64,000 nucleotides of DNA from Burkholderiaceae bacterium (GTDB taxonomy: Bacteria > Pseudomonadota > Gammaproteobacteria > Burkholderiales > Burkholderiaceae_E): contig JAMLIN010000009.1 in NCBI GenBank assembly GCA_023954135.1, positions 1-64,000 on the forward strand, in the 5' to 3' direction. The notes under the pieces are model-generated. The model ran no database searches and was not told the origin of the DNA. It saw nothing but the letters and a program-made list of their open reading frames with translations. Made by a program: the position numbers and the translations under genes. This document shows, piece by piece, positions 9,333 to 21,380 of this stretch (its first letter is position 1; each line of letters begins with the position of its first letter).

Positions 9333-10115
9333 TCAGACGACCAGCCCGCCGGCTCCGTCCCGGCTGCGATCGCGCAGGGCGTTCACCCAGCCGGTTGCCC
9401 GCAGCGGCTGGCTCGCCTCGATCGCGGTCGCCCGCTCGTAGAGCGCTGGCCATGGCAGCTCCTGCGGCGGCCCGGTGAATGCGAGGGCGATGACGTTGCC
9501 GGCGTCGACCGGCGGCAGGAGCTTCACCCGGCCGTCGAAAACGGCCTCGAGCTCGGCAAGATGGGTATCGAGAGACGCGTGCATCCCGAAGAGGTTGACG
9601 ACCAGCACCCCGGGCTCTCCGAGCGCCCGCCGGCAGGCCGCGTAGAAGTCGTGCCCGCCGAGCACGGGGCCATCGGCCGCGGCATCGTAGGCATCGACCT
9701 GGATGACCCGGAAGCGCCCGCGGTTACCGGGATGGCCGACATACTCGCCGCCATCGCCGATCACGATCTCGAGCCGGTCGTCCTCGGGCGGCAGGCCGAA
9801 CTGCTGGCGGGCAACCGCCAGTACCGCCGGATCGATCTCGACCACCACCACCCGTGCCTTCGGCAGCCGCCGCCAGGCGTACTTCGCGAGCGAGGCCGCG
9901 CCGAGGCCGATCTGCAGGATCTCCCCGGCCGACTCGACGAAGAGCTGCCAGGCCATCATGTGGCGCAGGTAGTCGAGCTCGATGTCCCAGGGCCGGCGCA
10001 GGCGCATCGCGCCCTGCACCCAGACGGTCCCGAAGTGCAGGTAGCGCACGCCGCGCTCGTCGGAGACCGCGATCTGGGGGCTCGCCTCGGCCGCGCGCCG
10101 CCTGCCGGCCTTCAT
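9333..10115 (-). CDS. Spermidine synthase-like (SpeE family) methyltransferase-fold protein
   Basis: The 260-residue product has the nucleotide-binding fold of polyamine aminopropyltransferases: '[18 protein letters not shown]' (motif I), '[22 protein letters not shown]' with the acidic residue that holds the nucleoside, '[12 protein letters not shown]' and '[10 protein letters not shown]'. True SpeE enzymes move an aminopropyl group onto putrescine; many bacterial paralogues of this length have no tested activity, so the exact reaction is open. Its ATG overlaps the htpG stop by 4 nt (ATGA), which suggests translational coupling to the chaperone gene. Confidence 0.75.
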   Translation of the reverse strand: MKAGRRRAAEASPQIAVSDERGVRYLHFGTVWVQGAMRLRRPWDIELDYLRHMMAWQLFVESAGEILQIGLGAASLAKYAWRRLPKARVVVVEIDPAVLAVARQQFGLPPEDDRLEIVIGDGGEYVGHPGNRGRFRVIQVDAYDAAADGPVLGGHDFYAACRRALGEPGVLVVNLFGMHASLDTHLAELEAVFDGRVKLLPPVDAGNVIALAFTGPPQELPWPALYERATAIEASQPLRATGWVNALRDRSRDGAGGLVV

Positions 10116-12058
10116 TGTCCGAGGAGCATCCGGTTGACCCGGCGCACGAAGCCTGCCGGATCCTCCAGCTGGCCGCCCTCGGCGAGCAGGGCCTGCTCGA
10201 AGAGCAGCATCGCCCAGTCCTCGATCCCCGCATCACCGGCACGGATCCGCGCGACCAGGGCGTGGTCGGGATTGATCTCGAGGATCGGCTTGCGCTGGGG
10301 CGCGTTCTGCCCGGCCTGCCTGAGCAGTCGCTCGAGATGGGCGCTGATGTCGCCCTCGTCCGACACCAGGCAGGATGCCGACTCGGTGAGCCGCCGGGTG
10401 ACCCGCACCTCCTTGACCCGCTCGCCGAGCGCCTCGCGCAGCTTGCCGAGCAGCTCCTTGTGCTCTTCCGCGCTTTGCTCGGCCTGTGCCTTCTCCTCCT
10501 CGTCGGCCAGCCCGTCGAGCTCGAGGTCACCGCGGGCGACCGAGACGAGCGGCTTGCCGTCGAACTCGCCGAGGAAGCCGAGCATCCATTCGTCGACCCG
10601 ATCGACCATCAGCAGCACCTCGACACCCTTGCGGGCGAACAGCTCGAGATGGGGACTGTTGCGAGCGGCCGCGAGCGATTCGGCGGTAAGGTAGTAGATC
10701 TTCTCCTGGCCTTCCTTCATGCGCCCGACGTAGTCGGCGAACGAGACTGTCTGGGCATCGCCCTCGGACATGGTGCTGGCGAAACGCAGCAGGGGCAGGA
10801 GCCGCTCGCGGTTGCCGAAGTCCTCGCCCACGCCTTCCTTGAGGACCTGGCCGAACTCGGACCAGAAAGCCGCATAGTCATCGGGCTTGCCGGACGCGAG
10901 CTCCTCGAGCATGCCGAGCACCCGCCGGGTGCTGCCCTCCCGGATGGCCTTGACGTCGCGCGACTCCTGCAGGATCTCCCGCGAGACGTTGAGCGGCAGG
11001 TCCGCCGAATCGATGACACCGCGCACGAAGCGCAGGTAGGCAGGCAGCAGCTGCTGGGCGTCGTCCATGATGAACACCCGGCGCACATAGAGCTTGATGC
11101 CGTGCCGATGCTCGCGGTCCCAGATGTCGAAGGGCGCCTTCGACGGGATGAAGAGCAGCTGGGTGTACTCCGTGCGCCCCTCGACCCGGTTGTGGGTCCA
11201 GGCGAGCGGATCCGCACCGTCCAGGCCGAGGTTGCGGTAGAAGGCCTTGTAGTCCTCGTCGGCGAGCTCCGACTTCGACCGCGACCAGAGCGCGCTCGCC
11301 TGGTTGACGGTCTCCCATTCCTCGGTGTCGTCGACGGGCTCGTCCTTGGCCGCGGGCTTCTCCTTGCGCATCCGGATCGGCAGGGACACATGGTCCGAGT
11401 ATTTCCGGACGATCGAGCGCAGCCGCCAGCCGTTCAGCAAGGCGTCGGTGGACTCGACATCGGCCTCGTTCCCGGCCGGGCGCAGGTGCAGGACGACCTC
11501 GGTGCCTCGCTGCGGGCGCTCGATCGATTCGACCGTGAATTCGCCGCTGCCGTCGGACTCCCAGCGCACCCCCTCCCCGGCCTGCGCCCCCGCCCGTCGG
11601 CTCAGCACGACGACCCGCTCGGCCACGATGAAGGCGGAGTAGAAGCCGACCCCGAACTGCCCGATCAGCTGGGCATCGCGGGCCTGGTCGCCGGATAGCT
11701 GGCCGAAGAACTCGCGGGTGCCGGAACGGGCAATGGTGCCGAGGTTGGACACCGCCTCCTCCCGGCTCATCCCCACGCCGTTGTCGATGATGCGGATGAT
11801 CCGCGCCTCGCGGTCGAACTCGATCCGGATGGCGAGCTCGGCATCGTCCTCGAGCAGGCCGGGCGAATCCAGCGCCTCGAAGCGCAGCTTGTCGCAGGCG
11901 TCCGACGCGTTGGATATCAGCTCCCGCAGGAAGATCTCCCGATTGCCGTACAGCGAGTGGATCATCAGCTGCAGCAGCTGCCTGACCTCGGTCTGGAAGC
12001 CGAGGGTCTGCTTCTCGGCCGGGCTCGACTGCCCGTCCGGCTTCGGAATGTCGTTCAT
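10112..12058 (-). CDS. htpG: Molecular chaperone HtpG (Hsp90)
   Basis: At 648 residues this is a full-length bacterial Hsp90. The N-terminal ATPase has '[20 protein letters not shown]' with its catalytic Glu and Asn, '[15 protein letters not shown]' (ATP-lid Asp and Gly box) and '[14 protein letters not shown]'. The middle domain carries '[20 protein letters not shown]' with the catalytic-loop Arg, and the C-terminal dimerisation domain is complete. HtpG remodels client proteins with DnaK. A sigma-32-type promoter lies about 70 bases upstream, consistent with heat induction, and the speE-like gene follows with a 4-nt overlap. Confidence 0.98.
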   Translation of the reverse strand: MNDIPKPDGQSSPAEKQTLGFQTEVRQLLQLMIHSLYGNREIFLRELISNASDACDKLRFEALDSPGLLEDDAELAIRIEFDREARIIRIIDNGVGMSREEAVSNLGTIARSGTREFFGQLSGDQARDAQLIGQFGVGFYSAFIVAERVVVLSRRAGAQAGEGVRWESDGSGEFTVESIERPQRGTEVVLHLRPAGNEADVESTDALLNGWRLRSIVRKYSDHVSLPIRMRKEKPAAKDEPVDDTEEWETVNQASALWSRSKSELADEDYKAFYRNLGLDGADPLAWTHNRVEGRTEYTQLLFIPSKAPFDIWDREHRHGIKLYVRRVFIMDDAQQLLPAYLRFVRGVIDSADLPLNVSREILQESRDVKAIREGSTRRVLGMLEELASGKPDDYAAFWSEFGQVLKEGVGEDFGNRERLLPLLRFASTMSEGDAQTVSFADYVGRMKEGQEKIYYLTAESLAAARNSPHLELFARKGVEVLLMVDRVDEWMLGFLGEFDGKPLVSVARGDLELDGLADEEEKAQAEQSAEEHKELLGKLREALGERVKEVRVTRRLTESASCLVSDEGDISAHLERLLRQAGQNAPQRKPILEINPDHALVARIRAGDAGIEDWAMLLFEQALLAEGGQLEDPAGFVRRVNRMLLGQ

Positions 12059-12130
12059 CGACTGGAGTACCTCGAATCGTTCATGGTGGGCGTGGCCGGA
12101 CGCCGGATATGTCGCCCGCCGGTGGCGCCC

Positions 12131-12159
12131 AGATGCGGGCGCGGGCCCGTCCTTTCAAG
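12131..12159 (-). promoter_or_regulatory. Sigma-32 (heat-shock) promoter of htpG
   Basis: Read on the minus strand, CTTGAAA (12153-12159) is a perfect sigma-32 -35 element; after a 14-base spacer comes CCGCATCT (12131-12138), matching 7 of 8 bases of CCCCATnT. It is placed properly ahead of htpG and directly behind the stop of the preceding gene. Confidence 0.8.
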
Positions 12160-12176
12160 CCGGGCCCGGCAGCCGG

Positions 12177-13292
12177 TCAGCGCAACGGGTGGAAGTGGGC
12201 CTCGACCAGGTCGGAGTCGACCGCTTCGAAGCGATCCGGCGACCATGCCGGCCGGCGGTCCTTGTCGATCAGCAAAGCCCGCACGCCCTCCGGGAAATCA
12301 TGGCGGCGCTGGTACTGGCGCGCCAGCACCAGGTCGAGATCGAGCACCTCGCGCAGCGACAGGTGCCGGCAGCGCTTCAGGTAGGCCCAGGTGACATGCG
12401 CGGCCGTCGGCGACCCCCCGGCCAGGCTCTCGGCGGGCCGGGCGAAGAAGTCGTCCTCCCGGGCGGCGGCCAGCAGCGCGTCGCGGGCCGCGATCACGTC
12501 GGGCTGAGCGCCGATGAAGCGGATCGCATCGAAGTACTGCCGCAGGCTCGAAGCGGGCAGCCCGGCATGGTAGCGCTGGTGGTACGACATCAGCAGGCGC
12601 GTCACGGCGGCGAAATCCGCCGCGCCGCCCTGCCAGTCGATATCGGCGAGCCCCTCGTAGAGGGCGTCGCGCGACTCCAGCGGGACGAAGAAGTCCGCCA
12701 GGCCGGCGAAGATCGCGTCCGCCTCGTTGATCGTGAGCCCCGTCAAGGCCATCAGGGCGCCAGTACCCCCCGGCGTTCGGTTCAGGAACCAGCCGCCGCC
12801 GACGTCGGGGAACAGGCCGATATGGATCTCGGGCATCGCGATTCGCGAGCCCTCCGCGACCACCCGGTGGCTTGCCCCGACCGACAGGCCGACACCGCCG
12901 CCCATGTTGATGCCGTGTGAGTACGAGACGAGAGGCTTCGGATAGGTATGGAGCAGGTAGTCGAGCTCGTACTCGACGGTGAAGAACGTGTCGCCGTAGA
13001 CGAAGCGATCGGGCTGCCCACCGCGAACCTGCCGGATCACCTCGGCCACGTCGCCGCCGGGACAGAAGCCCTTGTCGCCGGCACCCGCCAGCACGACCGC
13101 GGCGATCGACTCGTCCGACGCCCATGCCCGCAGTTGGGCGAGCATGGATTCGCACATCGCGAGATTGAGCGCGTTGAGCTGCCGCGGCCGGTTGAGGATG
13201 GCGAAGCCGATGCGCCGCCCGTTGCGCGCTTCGCGCAGCTCGTAGCGCATCGGTGATTCGTCGCCGACAGCGGTCTCGGGTTTGCTCGTCAT
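12177..13292 (-). CDS. Enoyl-CoA hydratase/isomerase family protein, 3-hydroxyisobutyryl-CoA hydrolase-like
   Basis: The 371-residue product is a crotonase-fold enzyme of the HIBYL-CoA hydrolase branch: 'NRPRQLNALNLAM' at the start of the fold, oxyanion-hole glycines in 'GDKGFCPGGDV' (72-82) and 'GINMGGGVGLS', and 'MPEIHIGLFPDVGGGWFL' where Glu155 and Asp163 have the same 8-residue spacing as the catalytic pair of human HIBCH. The family releases CoA from 3-hydroxyisobutyryl-CoA in valine breakdown. A strong AAGGAG ribosome site precedes the ATG. No other valine-catabolic gene is nearby. Confidence 0.85.
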   Translation of the reverse strand: MTSKPETAVGDESPMRYELREARNGRRIGFAILNRPRQLNALNLAMCESMLAQLRAWASDESIAAVVLAGAGDKGFCPGGDVAEVIRQVRGGQPDRFVYGDTFFTVEYELDYLLHTYPKPLVSYSHGINMGGGVGLSVGASHRVVAEGSRIAMPEIHIGLFPDVGGGWFLNRTPGGTGALMALTGLTINEADAIFAGLADFFVPLESRDALYEGLADIDWQGGAADFAAVTRLLMSYHQRYHAGLPASSLRQYFDAIRFIGAQPDVIAARDALLAAAREDDFFARPAESLAGGSPTAAHVTWAYLKRCRHLSLREVLDLDLVLARQYQRRHDFPEGVRALLIDKDRRPAWSPDRFEAVDSDLVEAHFHPLR

Positions 13293-13400
13293 TCGGACTC
13301 CTTGAGTGGTTTCAGTCGTCCGGGCTCGCCGCAGTTGCGGCCCGGGACGGGGAACGGGAGCGGGGATCGCGATCGCCGCGCCGATCGGTCGCCGCGGATC

Positions 13401-15722
<2,322 letters not shown>

Positions 15723-15740
15723 GCTGCTCGATAGTCCTGT

Positions 15741-17720
15741 TCAGATGTCGACGGCGGCCTCGTTGCCGCGCTCCTCGAGCCAGGCCCGGCGCGACGACGC
15801 CTCCCCTTTGCCCATCAGCATGGTGAAGCGGGCCGTGGTGGCCGACGCATCGACGCCGCCGAGCGCCACCGGCAGCAGGCGCCGGGTATCGGGATTCATG
15901 GTGGTTTCCCAAAGCTGCTCTGCGCTCATCTCGCCAAGCCCCTTGAAGCGCGAGATCGACCAGCTGCCCTCACGCACGCCGTCCTTGCGCAGCTTGTCCT
16001 CGACATGCTGCAGCTCGGCGGCATCGAGGCAGTAGAGCTTGCGCATGGGGCGCTTGCCCTGCGCGGGCACATCGACCCGGAAGAGCGGCGGGCGCGCCAC
16101 ATGGACGTGCCCGGCCTCGACCAGGGCGCGGAAATGCCGGAAGAAGAGCGTCAGCAGCAGCACCTGGATATGGGAGCCGTCGACGTCGGCATCGGACAGG
16201 ATGCAGATCTTCCCGTAGCGCAGGCCCGAGAGATCGGCGTCGGCGCCGGGCGCATGGGGATCGACGCCGATCGCCACCGCGATGTCGTGGATCTCGTTGT
16301 TGGCGAACAGGCGATCGCGCTCGGTCTCCCAGCTGTTGAGCACCTTGCCGCGCAGCGGCAGGATCGCCTGGAATTCCTTGTCCCGCCCCATCTTGGCCGA
16401 GCCACCGGCGGAATCGCCTTCGACGAGGAAGAGCTCGTTGCGGCCGGTATCGGTCGATTCGCAGTCGGTAAGCTTGCCCGGCAGCACTGCGACGCCCGAG
16501 CTCTTGCGCTTCTCGACCTTCTGAGCGGCGCGGCTGCGGGCCTGCGCCTGGCGCACCACCAGCTCGGCGAGCCGCTTGCCGAAATCGACGTTCTCGTTGA
16601 GCCAGAGCTCGAGCTGCGAGCGCACCATGGACGACACCAGCCGGACCGCATCGCGCGAGGTCAGGCGCTCCTTGGTCTGCCCCTGGAACTGCGGATCGAG
16701 CACCTTCGCCGACAGGACGAAGCTCGCCCGGGCGAAGACGTCCTCCGGCAGGAGCCGGATCCCCTTCGGGGCGAGGCCGTGGAGTTCGACGAAGGCCTTG
16801 ATCGCGCCGAACAGGCCCTCGCGCAGGCCGGACTCGTGGGTGCCGCCCGCCGTGGTGGGGATCAGGTTGACGTAGGATTCCCGCACGAGCGGGCCTTCCT
16901 CGGTCCAGACCACGGCCCACTGCACGCCCTCGCCCGCCGCGAAGGTATCGTGTCCCATGCCGGCATACTGCTCGCCTTCGAAGACCGGGATGACCGGCTC
17001 GGACGCCCCGCCCGTCGCAAGCGTCTCGCCGAGATAGCCGCGCAGGCCGTCCGGGTAATGCCACTCGGTACGCCGCCCGGCCTTCTCCTCCACCAGGGCA
17101 ACGCGCAGGCCGGGCAGCAGTACCGCCTTCGAGCGCAGCAGCGTGGTCATGTCGGCGAGCGGAATGGCCGGGCTGTCGAAATACCTCGGATCGGGCCAGC
17201 TGCGCACCCGGGTGCCGCTGCGCGGCTCACCCCGGGCCGGTGGCCGGCTCTCGAGCGCCTTCGCCACGTCGCCGCCGGCGAAGGTGATCGCATGCCGCTC
17301 CCCATCGCGCCAGACCTCGACATCGAGCTGCTTCGAGAGCGCGTTCGTCACCGACACGCCGACGCCGTGCAGGCCCCCGGAGAAGCTGTAGGCGCCGCCG
17401 TCGCCCTTGTCGAACTTGCCGCCGGCATGCAGGCGGGTGAACACGATCTCGACCACCGGAACCTGCTCCTCCGGATGCAGGCCGACCGGGATGCCCCGGC
17501 CGTCGTCCGCGACCGTGACGCTGCCGTCGGCATGCAGGGTGACCTCGATCAACCGGCACTTGCCGGCCAGCGCCTCGTCGGCGGCGTTGTCGATCACCTC
17601 CTGGATGATGTGCAGCGGATTCTCGGTGCGCGTGTACATGCCGGGACGCTGCCGGACCGGCTCGAGCCCCTTGAGGACCCGGATCGACGCTTCGCTGTAC
17701 TCGTTCTTGCGGCTGGCCAT
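15741..17720 (-). CDS. parE: DNA topoisomerase IV subunit B
   Basis: This 659-residue GHKL-type ATPase has 'IIQEVIDNAADEALAG' (Mg/ATP Asn), 'VADDGRGIPVGLHPEE', 'GGLHGVGVSVTNALS' (ATP lid) and a TOPRIM domain with LFLVEGDSAGGSAKMGRD and 'LSDADVDGSHIQVLLL'. The frame is open 28 codons further upstream, but family similarity starts at MASRKNEYSE, so I use the ATG at 17720. It is the first gene of parE-parC and is divergent from a small SMR-type gene; the 68-base gap must hold both promoters. Confidence 0.96.
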   Translation of the reverse strand: MASRKNEYSEASIRVLKGLEPVRQRPGMYTRTENPLHIIQEVIDNAADEALAGKCRLIEVTLHADGSVTVADDGRGIPVGLHPEEQVPVVEIVFTRLHAGGKFDKGDGGAYSFSGGLHGVGVSVTNALSKQLDVEVWRDGERHAITFAGGDVAKALESRPPARGEPRSGTRVRSWPDPRYFDSPAIPLADMTTLLRSKAVLLPGLRVALVEEKAGRRTEWHYPDGLRGYLGETLATGGASEPVIPVFEGEQYAGMGHDTFAAGEGVQWAVVWTEEGPLVRESYVNLIPTTAGGTHESGLREGLFGAIKAFVELHGLAPKGIRLLPEDVFARASFVLSAKVLDPQFQGQTKERLTSRDAVRLVSSMVRSQLELWLNENVDFGKRLAELVVRQAQARSRAAQKVEKRKSSGVAVLPGKLTDCESTDTGRNELFLVEGDSAGGSAKMGRDKEFQAILPLRGKVLNSWETERDRLFANNEIHDIAVAIGVDPHAPGADADLSGLRYGKICILSDADVDGSHIQVLLLTLFFRHFRALVEAGHVHVARPPLFRVDVPAQGKRPMRKLYCLDAAELQHVEDKLRKDGVREGSWSISRFKGLGEMSAEQLWETTMNPDTRRLLPVALGGVDASATTARFTMLMGKGEASSRRAWLEERGNEAAVDI

Positions 17721-17788
17721 GCGGACTGCGGCGAATCGGATGTCGCCCGAAAAAGTCGCTATTCTAGTGCCCATTCCCCGGGTGCCCG

Positions 17789-18163
17789 ATGAACGCTCCT
17801 GCACTGCTCCTCGTGATGACCGGCGTCGTGCTCAACGCGCTCGCCCAGTCCCTGCTGAAAGCCGGCACCAATCGCGCCGGGCCGCTCGAGTTCAGCCTGG
17901 CGGCGGCACCCGAGACGATCGCGCGCATCGCCGGGCAATGGCCGTTCCTGCTCGGTTTCGCCGCCTACGGCATCAGCCTGGTGGTCTGGATCGCGGCGCT
18001 CTCGCGCGTACCGGTCACCGTCGCCTACCCGATGCTGTCGATCGGCTACGTCATCAACGCGCTGATCGCCCGCTGGTGGCTCGGGGAATCGCTGGCCGCC
18101 AGCGGCTGGCTCGGCATGGCGCTGATCATCGCCGGCGTCACCCTCATAGCCCGCCAGGCCTGA
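17789..18163 (+). CDS. Small multidrug-resistance / EamA-type four-helix membrane protein
   Basis: The 124-residue protein has four hydrophobic helices (about 3-22, 48-69, 76-94, 102-120) and the SMR-like stretch 'SRVPVTVAYPMLSIGYVINALIARWWLGESL', with 'ASGWLGMALIIAGVTLIA' at the end, close to the small flippase subunits (ArnE/ArnF-like) and SugE/EmrE relatives. EmrE's membrane glutamate (Glu14) is not present in helix 1 here, which argues against a classic drug/proton antiporter and for a lipid- or metabolite-handling role. Single gene, followed directly by a strong terminator. Confidence 0.7.
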   Translation: MNAPALLLVMTGVVLNALAQSLLKAGTNRAGPLEFSLAAAPETIARIAGQWPFLLGFAAYGISLVVWIAALSRVPVTVAYPMLSIGYVINALIARWWLGESLAASGWLGMALIIAGVTLIARQA

Positions 18164-18172
18164 GACTGCAAA

Positions 18173-18202
18173 GAAAACGGCCGCCCGGAGGCAGCCGTTT
18201 TC
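18173..18202. terminator. Bidirectional intrinsic terminator
   Basis: GAAAACGGC and GCCGTTTTC form a stem that continues, after one mismatch, with GCC/GGC around a CGGA loop. The A-run and T-run on the flanks let it work in both directions, fitting its place between the convergent SMR-type gene and the TRAP large permease gene. Confidence 0.85.
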
Positions 18203-18221
18203 CTGGTACGGGCCAGCGCCG

Positions 18222-19547
18222 CTAGAACTTCGCTTCCCCGAAGAAGAGGTTCGGGAAGTACAGGGCGATCTGCGGGTAGGCGATGATGATGAGCACCCCG
18301 AGGATCGTGACCAGCACATAGGGAATCACCGACATGTAGATGTCGTTCATCGTCACCTCGGGCGGCGCCACCCCCTTCAGGTAGAAGAGGTTGAAGCCGA
18401 ACGGCGGGGTCATGTAGCCGATCTCCATCATGATGATGAACAGCACCCCGAACCAGATCGGATCCCAGCCGTAGTGGGCCACCACCGGCAGGAAGGCCGG
18501 CAGGGTGATCAGCATGATCCCCACCGGGTCGAGCACCATCCCGAGGATGAACAGCACGACCATCATGAACGCCAGCGCCCCGTATTCCCCGCCCGGGATC
18601 ATCATCATGATGTCGTTGATGAAGGAGTTGGCCCCGAGGGTGGTATAGGCGGTCGAGAACGCGTGCGCCGCGAACAGGATCCACATGATCATCGCGGTCA
18701 GGCGCAGGGTCTCGGTGGCGGCACCGGTCAGCACCTCCATCGACAGCTTGCGATGCACCGCCGAAGCGATGAGCGCCCCGAACACCCCGAGGGCCGCCGC
18801 CTCGGTCGGCGTGGCATAGCCGCCGAAGATCGCCCCGAGCACGAGGAACACGATGAACAGCGGCAGGAACACCGCCTTGAGCGACTCGAACCTGGCCCCC
18901 CAGCCGGCCCGCTCCTCGGGCGGCAGTGCAGGCGCCATCGACGGCTGCAGCCATGCCCGGATGCCGATATAGATCGAGACCAGCACGAAGAGCAGGATCC
19001 CCGGGCCGATCCCAGACGCGAACAGGCGACCCACCGACACTTCACTAAGCATCGCGAAGAGCACCATCAGCACCGAGGGCGGAATCAGGATGCCCCAGCC
19101 CCCGCCGCAGTTGATCGCCCCGACCGCGAGCCGCTTGTCATAGCCGCGGTTGAGCATCTGCGGCAGGGCGATGGTGCCCATGGTGACCACCGCCGCGCCG
19201 CTGATGCCGCTCATGGCGGCGAAGATCGCGCAGATCGCGACAGTGCCGATCGCGAGGCCGCCCCGGAAGCCTCCGAACCAGACGTGCATCATCCGGTAGA
19301 GGTTCTGGGCGACGCCGGATTTCTCGAGCAGCATCGCCATGTAGACGTACATCGGTATCGCGATCAGCGTGAAGCTGGTCATCGAATCCCAGAACTTGGA
19401 GGCGACGATGTAGAACCCGACCGGGCCCATCGAGAAGTACAGGAAGATGACCGAGATGCCCCCGAGGGTGAAGACCAGCGGCACGCCGATGAAGAGGAAT
19501 ACCAGCAGGCATCCGAAAAACAGAGCTGTGGCGAGTTCGACCGACAC
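18222..19547 (-). CDS. TRAP transporter large permease (DctM type), second system
   Basis: The 441-residue protein is a second DctM-family permease, clearly divergent from the one at 4.4 kb. Family blocks include 'GVPLVFTLGGISVIFLYF', 'AMSGISGAAVVTMGTIALPQML', 'WGILIPPSVLMVLFA' and 'GMVLDPVGIMLITLPAFLPVV'; the last is typical of the subgroup linked to alpha-keto acid or lactate TRAP carriers. About 12 membrane spans. It is the last gene of a P-Q-M operon, 15 nt after DctQ, and is closed by the bidirectional terminator. Confidence 0.93.
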   Translation of the reverse strand: MSVELATALFFGCLLVFLFIGVPLVFTLGGISVIFLYFSMGPVGFYIVASKFWDSMTSFTLIAIPMYVYMAMLLEKSGVAQNLYRMMHVWFGGFRGGLAIGTVAICAIFAAMSGISGAAVVTMGTIALPQMLNRGYDKRLAVGAINCGGGWGILIPPSVLMVLFAMLSEVSVGRLFASGIGPGILLFVLVSIYIGIRAWLQPSMAPALPPEERAGWGARFESLKAVFLPLFIVFLVLGAIFGGYATPTEAAALGVFGALIASAVHRKLSMEVLTGAATETLRLTAMIMWILFAAHAFSTAYTTLGANSFINDIMMMIPGGEYGALAFMMVVLFILGMVLDPVGIMLITLPAFLPVVAHYGWDPIWFGVLFIIMMEIGYMTPPFGFNLFYLKGVAPPEVTMNDIYMSVIPYVLVTILGVLIIIAYPQIALYFPNLFFGEAKF

Positions 19548-19562
19548 GATGGCTTCCCCCGA

Positions 19563-20105
19563 TCAGTGTGCGGGACCGTCTGCGGCCTGCTTGCCCCAGA
19601 CATCCGGATCATTCTCGAGCCCTTTGATGGCCCGCCAGTCCGAAACCATCCGGACGATACCCTGCAGGAACAGGAGGATGCCGGCAACCGGCACGGCGAG
19701 CTTCACCGGCCAGATATAGGGATTCCAGACACTGTAGGAGGTTTCCATCTTCTCGATCGACTCCCAGGCCATGTCGGCGCTCTGCCAGATCAGCACCAGC
19801 ATGAAGAAGACGAACAGGAAGGAAGTCGCGAGGTCCACCACCGCCTTTCTCTTCTTCGAGAATCTTCCGTAGAGGATGTCGACGTTGACGTGCCCTCGAT
19901 TGACGAGCAGGTAGCCGCCGGCGATGACCGAATACACACCGAAGATGAGCTGGGCGAGCTCGGCAGTCCAGATGGTCACGCTGCCGACGACGTATCTCAT
20001 GATCACGTCGGCGATCAGCGCGAGGAACATCGGGACGATGAGCCAGGCGCAGATCTTGCCGATCCAGATGTTGAGCTGGGTGATGCCTCTGGCGAGCTTC
20101 AGCAT
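19563..20105 (-). CDS. TRAP transporter small permease (DctQ type), second system
   Basis: The 180-residue product has four hydrophobic helices and the DctQ core 'ADVIMRYVVGSVTIWTAELAQLIFGVY', followed by 'GYLLVNRGHVNVDILYGRFSKKRKAVVDL', a close match to the longer small-permease subgroup. It lies between the binding-protein and large-permease genes. Its start is separated from the binding-protein stop by 121 bases that contain a long hairpin, so it may be expressed at a lower level than the binding protein. Confidence 0.9.
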   Translation of the reverse strand: MLKLARGITQLNIWIGKICAWLIVPMFLALIADVIMRYVVGSVTIWTAELAQLIFGVYSVIAGGYLLVNRGHVNVDILYGRFSKKRKAVVDLATSFLFVFFMLVLIWQSADMAWESIEKMETSYSVWNPYIWPVKLAVPVAGILLFLQGIVRMVSDWRAIKGLENDPDVWGKQAADGPAH

Positions 20106-20140
20106 CCTGTCTCCCGTGTAGTTTGTCTTGAGTTCATGAA

Positions 20141-20172
20141 CCGGTGACAGGCACCGAAGCGCCTGTCACCGG
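20141..20172. promoter_or_regulatory. Intercistronic hairpin between TRAP binding-protein and permease genes
   Basis: A perfect 12-bp stem, CCGGTGACAGGC / GCCTGTCACCGG, with an 8-nt loop, lies after the binding-protein stop and ahead of the small permease gene, with no T-run. Such hairpins often stabilise the upstream mRNA or partly stop transcription, giving an excess of binding protein over permease. Confidence 0.65.
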
Positions 20173-20226
20173 CTGATCGGGCAGTATCGACCGGCCGTTC
20201 AGGGAAACCCGCAGGCCGGCTGAGCC

Positions 20227-21267
20227 TTACACGTAGCCGAGGTCCTTCATCAGGCTGGTGAGCTTCTCGCTCGTCTCCTTGGCCAACGGCCCTCGGGCGG
20301 CCTGCTTCGCCATGATCGCCTTCGAGGCTTCCGCGAGCTTGGCAAGCACGTCGTCCGGGAAGCGCTCGACCGTGACACCCATCTTCGCGACGCCGTTGCT
20401 GAGCGCGACCGCCTCCTGGTGCTGGTACTGGACCGAGCGGCGGAAATAGCGCTCCTCGACGAGCGAGGTGAAGATGAGCTTCAGGTCGTCAGGCAGCTTG
20501 TCATAGGCAGCGACGTTCATGATGTAGACGTCGTTGGCAATCAGCAGCGACGGCTTCATGTGAACCGGGGCCACCTCCCAGAACTTCATCGACAGTGCGC
20601 CCTGCGCCGCGCCCCAGTGAGCACCGTCGACGACGCCGGTGGAGATCGCCTGGTAGATCTCGGGGCCGGCGACCTGCTGCGGCGCGAAGCCGGCGGCCTG
20701 GAGGTACTCGAGCATGTCGCCCGCCGAGCGCACCTTGACGCCAGAGAGATTCGCGCCCGCCTCGATCTTCTTCTTGAGCACGATCTCGGTCGGGTAGGCC
20801 TTGTCGGCCATGTAGAAGACACCCTTGGGTCGCATCTGCTCGTTGACCGCCTTCTCCAGGCCGAGGTTCTTCGTGAAATGCATCGCCTCCCAGGGCTCGC
20901 GCAGGGTGCCCGGAATGCCCATGTAGAAAGGCAGCAACTCGGATTCGGCGAGGTTGTAGGCGGGAGAGGTCGTGCCCATCGGGACCACGCCGCGGCGCAC
21001 GATGTTGTAGATCTCGCCGCCCTTGGCGATCTCGCCGGCGCCGAGCATCTCGAGCTCGAAACGCCCGTCGGTGCGTTCCTTCAGCTCGGCGGCGAGCACG
21101 CCCAGGCTGTCCTTGAAGGAGACCGATGCCTGCGGCCAGTGAGACTGGACTTTCCAGTGGACTTTCGCCTGGGCATTCGCCGAGGTGATGATCGCGGGCG
21201 CCGCCGCGACGGCGAGCGTTCCTTTCAGGACGTTGCGCCGATTGAGTTTGCTGCTCAGGTTGGACAT
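20227..21267 (-). CDS. TRAP transporter substrate-binding protein with Tat-type signal
   Basis: The 346-residue product begins with a twin-arginine style leader (NRRNVLKG at about 9-16, then an Ala-rich core and ANAQA cleavage site), so it is probably exported folded. The mature part is a DctP-fold protein of the subgroup with 'FELEMLGAGEIAKGGEIYNIVRRGVV', a conserved 'LSGVKVRSAGDMLEYL' arginine and 'GPEIYQAISTGVVDGAHWG'. This subgroup (TakP-like) includes alpha-keto acid binders that dimerise. It starts the second TRAP operon; its upstream region carries short repeats described separately. Confidence 0.9.
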   Translation of the reverse strand: MSNLSSKLNRRNVLKGTLAVAAAPAIITSANAQAKVHWKVQSHWPQASVSFKDSLGVLAAELKERTDGRFELEMLGAGEIAKGGEIYNIVRRGVVPMGTTSPAYNLAESELLPFYMGIPGTLREPWEAMHFTKNLGLEKAVNEQMRPKGVFYMADKAYPTEIVLKKKIEAGANLSGVKVRSAGDMLEYLQAAGFAPQQVAGPEIYQAISTGVVDGAHWGAAQGALSMKFWEVAPVHMKPSLLIANDVYIMNVAAYDKLPDDLKLIFTSLVEERYFRRSVQYQHQEAVALSNGVAKMGVTVERFPDDVLAKLAEASKAIMAKQAARGPLAKETSEKLTSLMKDLGYV

Positions 21268-21309
21268 GTCTCGTTTCCTCCGTTGCCGACGAATGTATAG
21301 AGTGAAAGA

Positions 21310-21321
21310 TCAGGATCCTGA
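21310..21321. promoter_or_regulatory. Perfect palindrome upstream of the second TRAP operon
   Basis: TCAGGATCCTGA is a perfect 12-bp palindrome about 45 bases ahead of the binding-protein start codon, in the position of an operator. GGATCAGGGATC follows next to it. The cognate regulator is unknown. Confidence 0.4.
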
Positions 21322-21380
21322 AGGATCAGGGATCGTTTTCCGGAAAGCGGCTGATGAAAGCATGGCCTCACTCATCAGTC

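Noticed and set aside
16005-17792. Long plus-strand open frame antisense to parE
   Set aside because: parE is unmistakable on the other strand; this frame is a GC-driven shadow.
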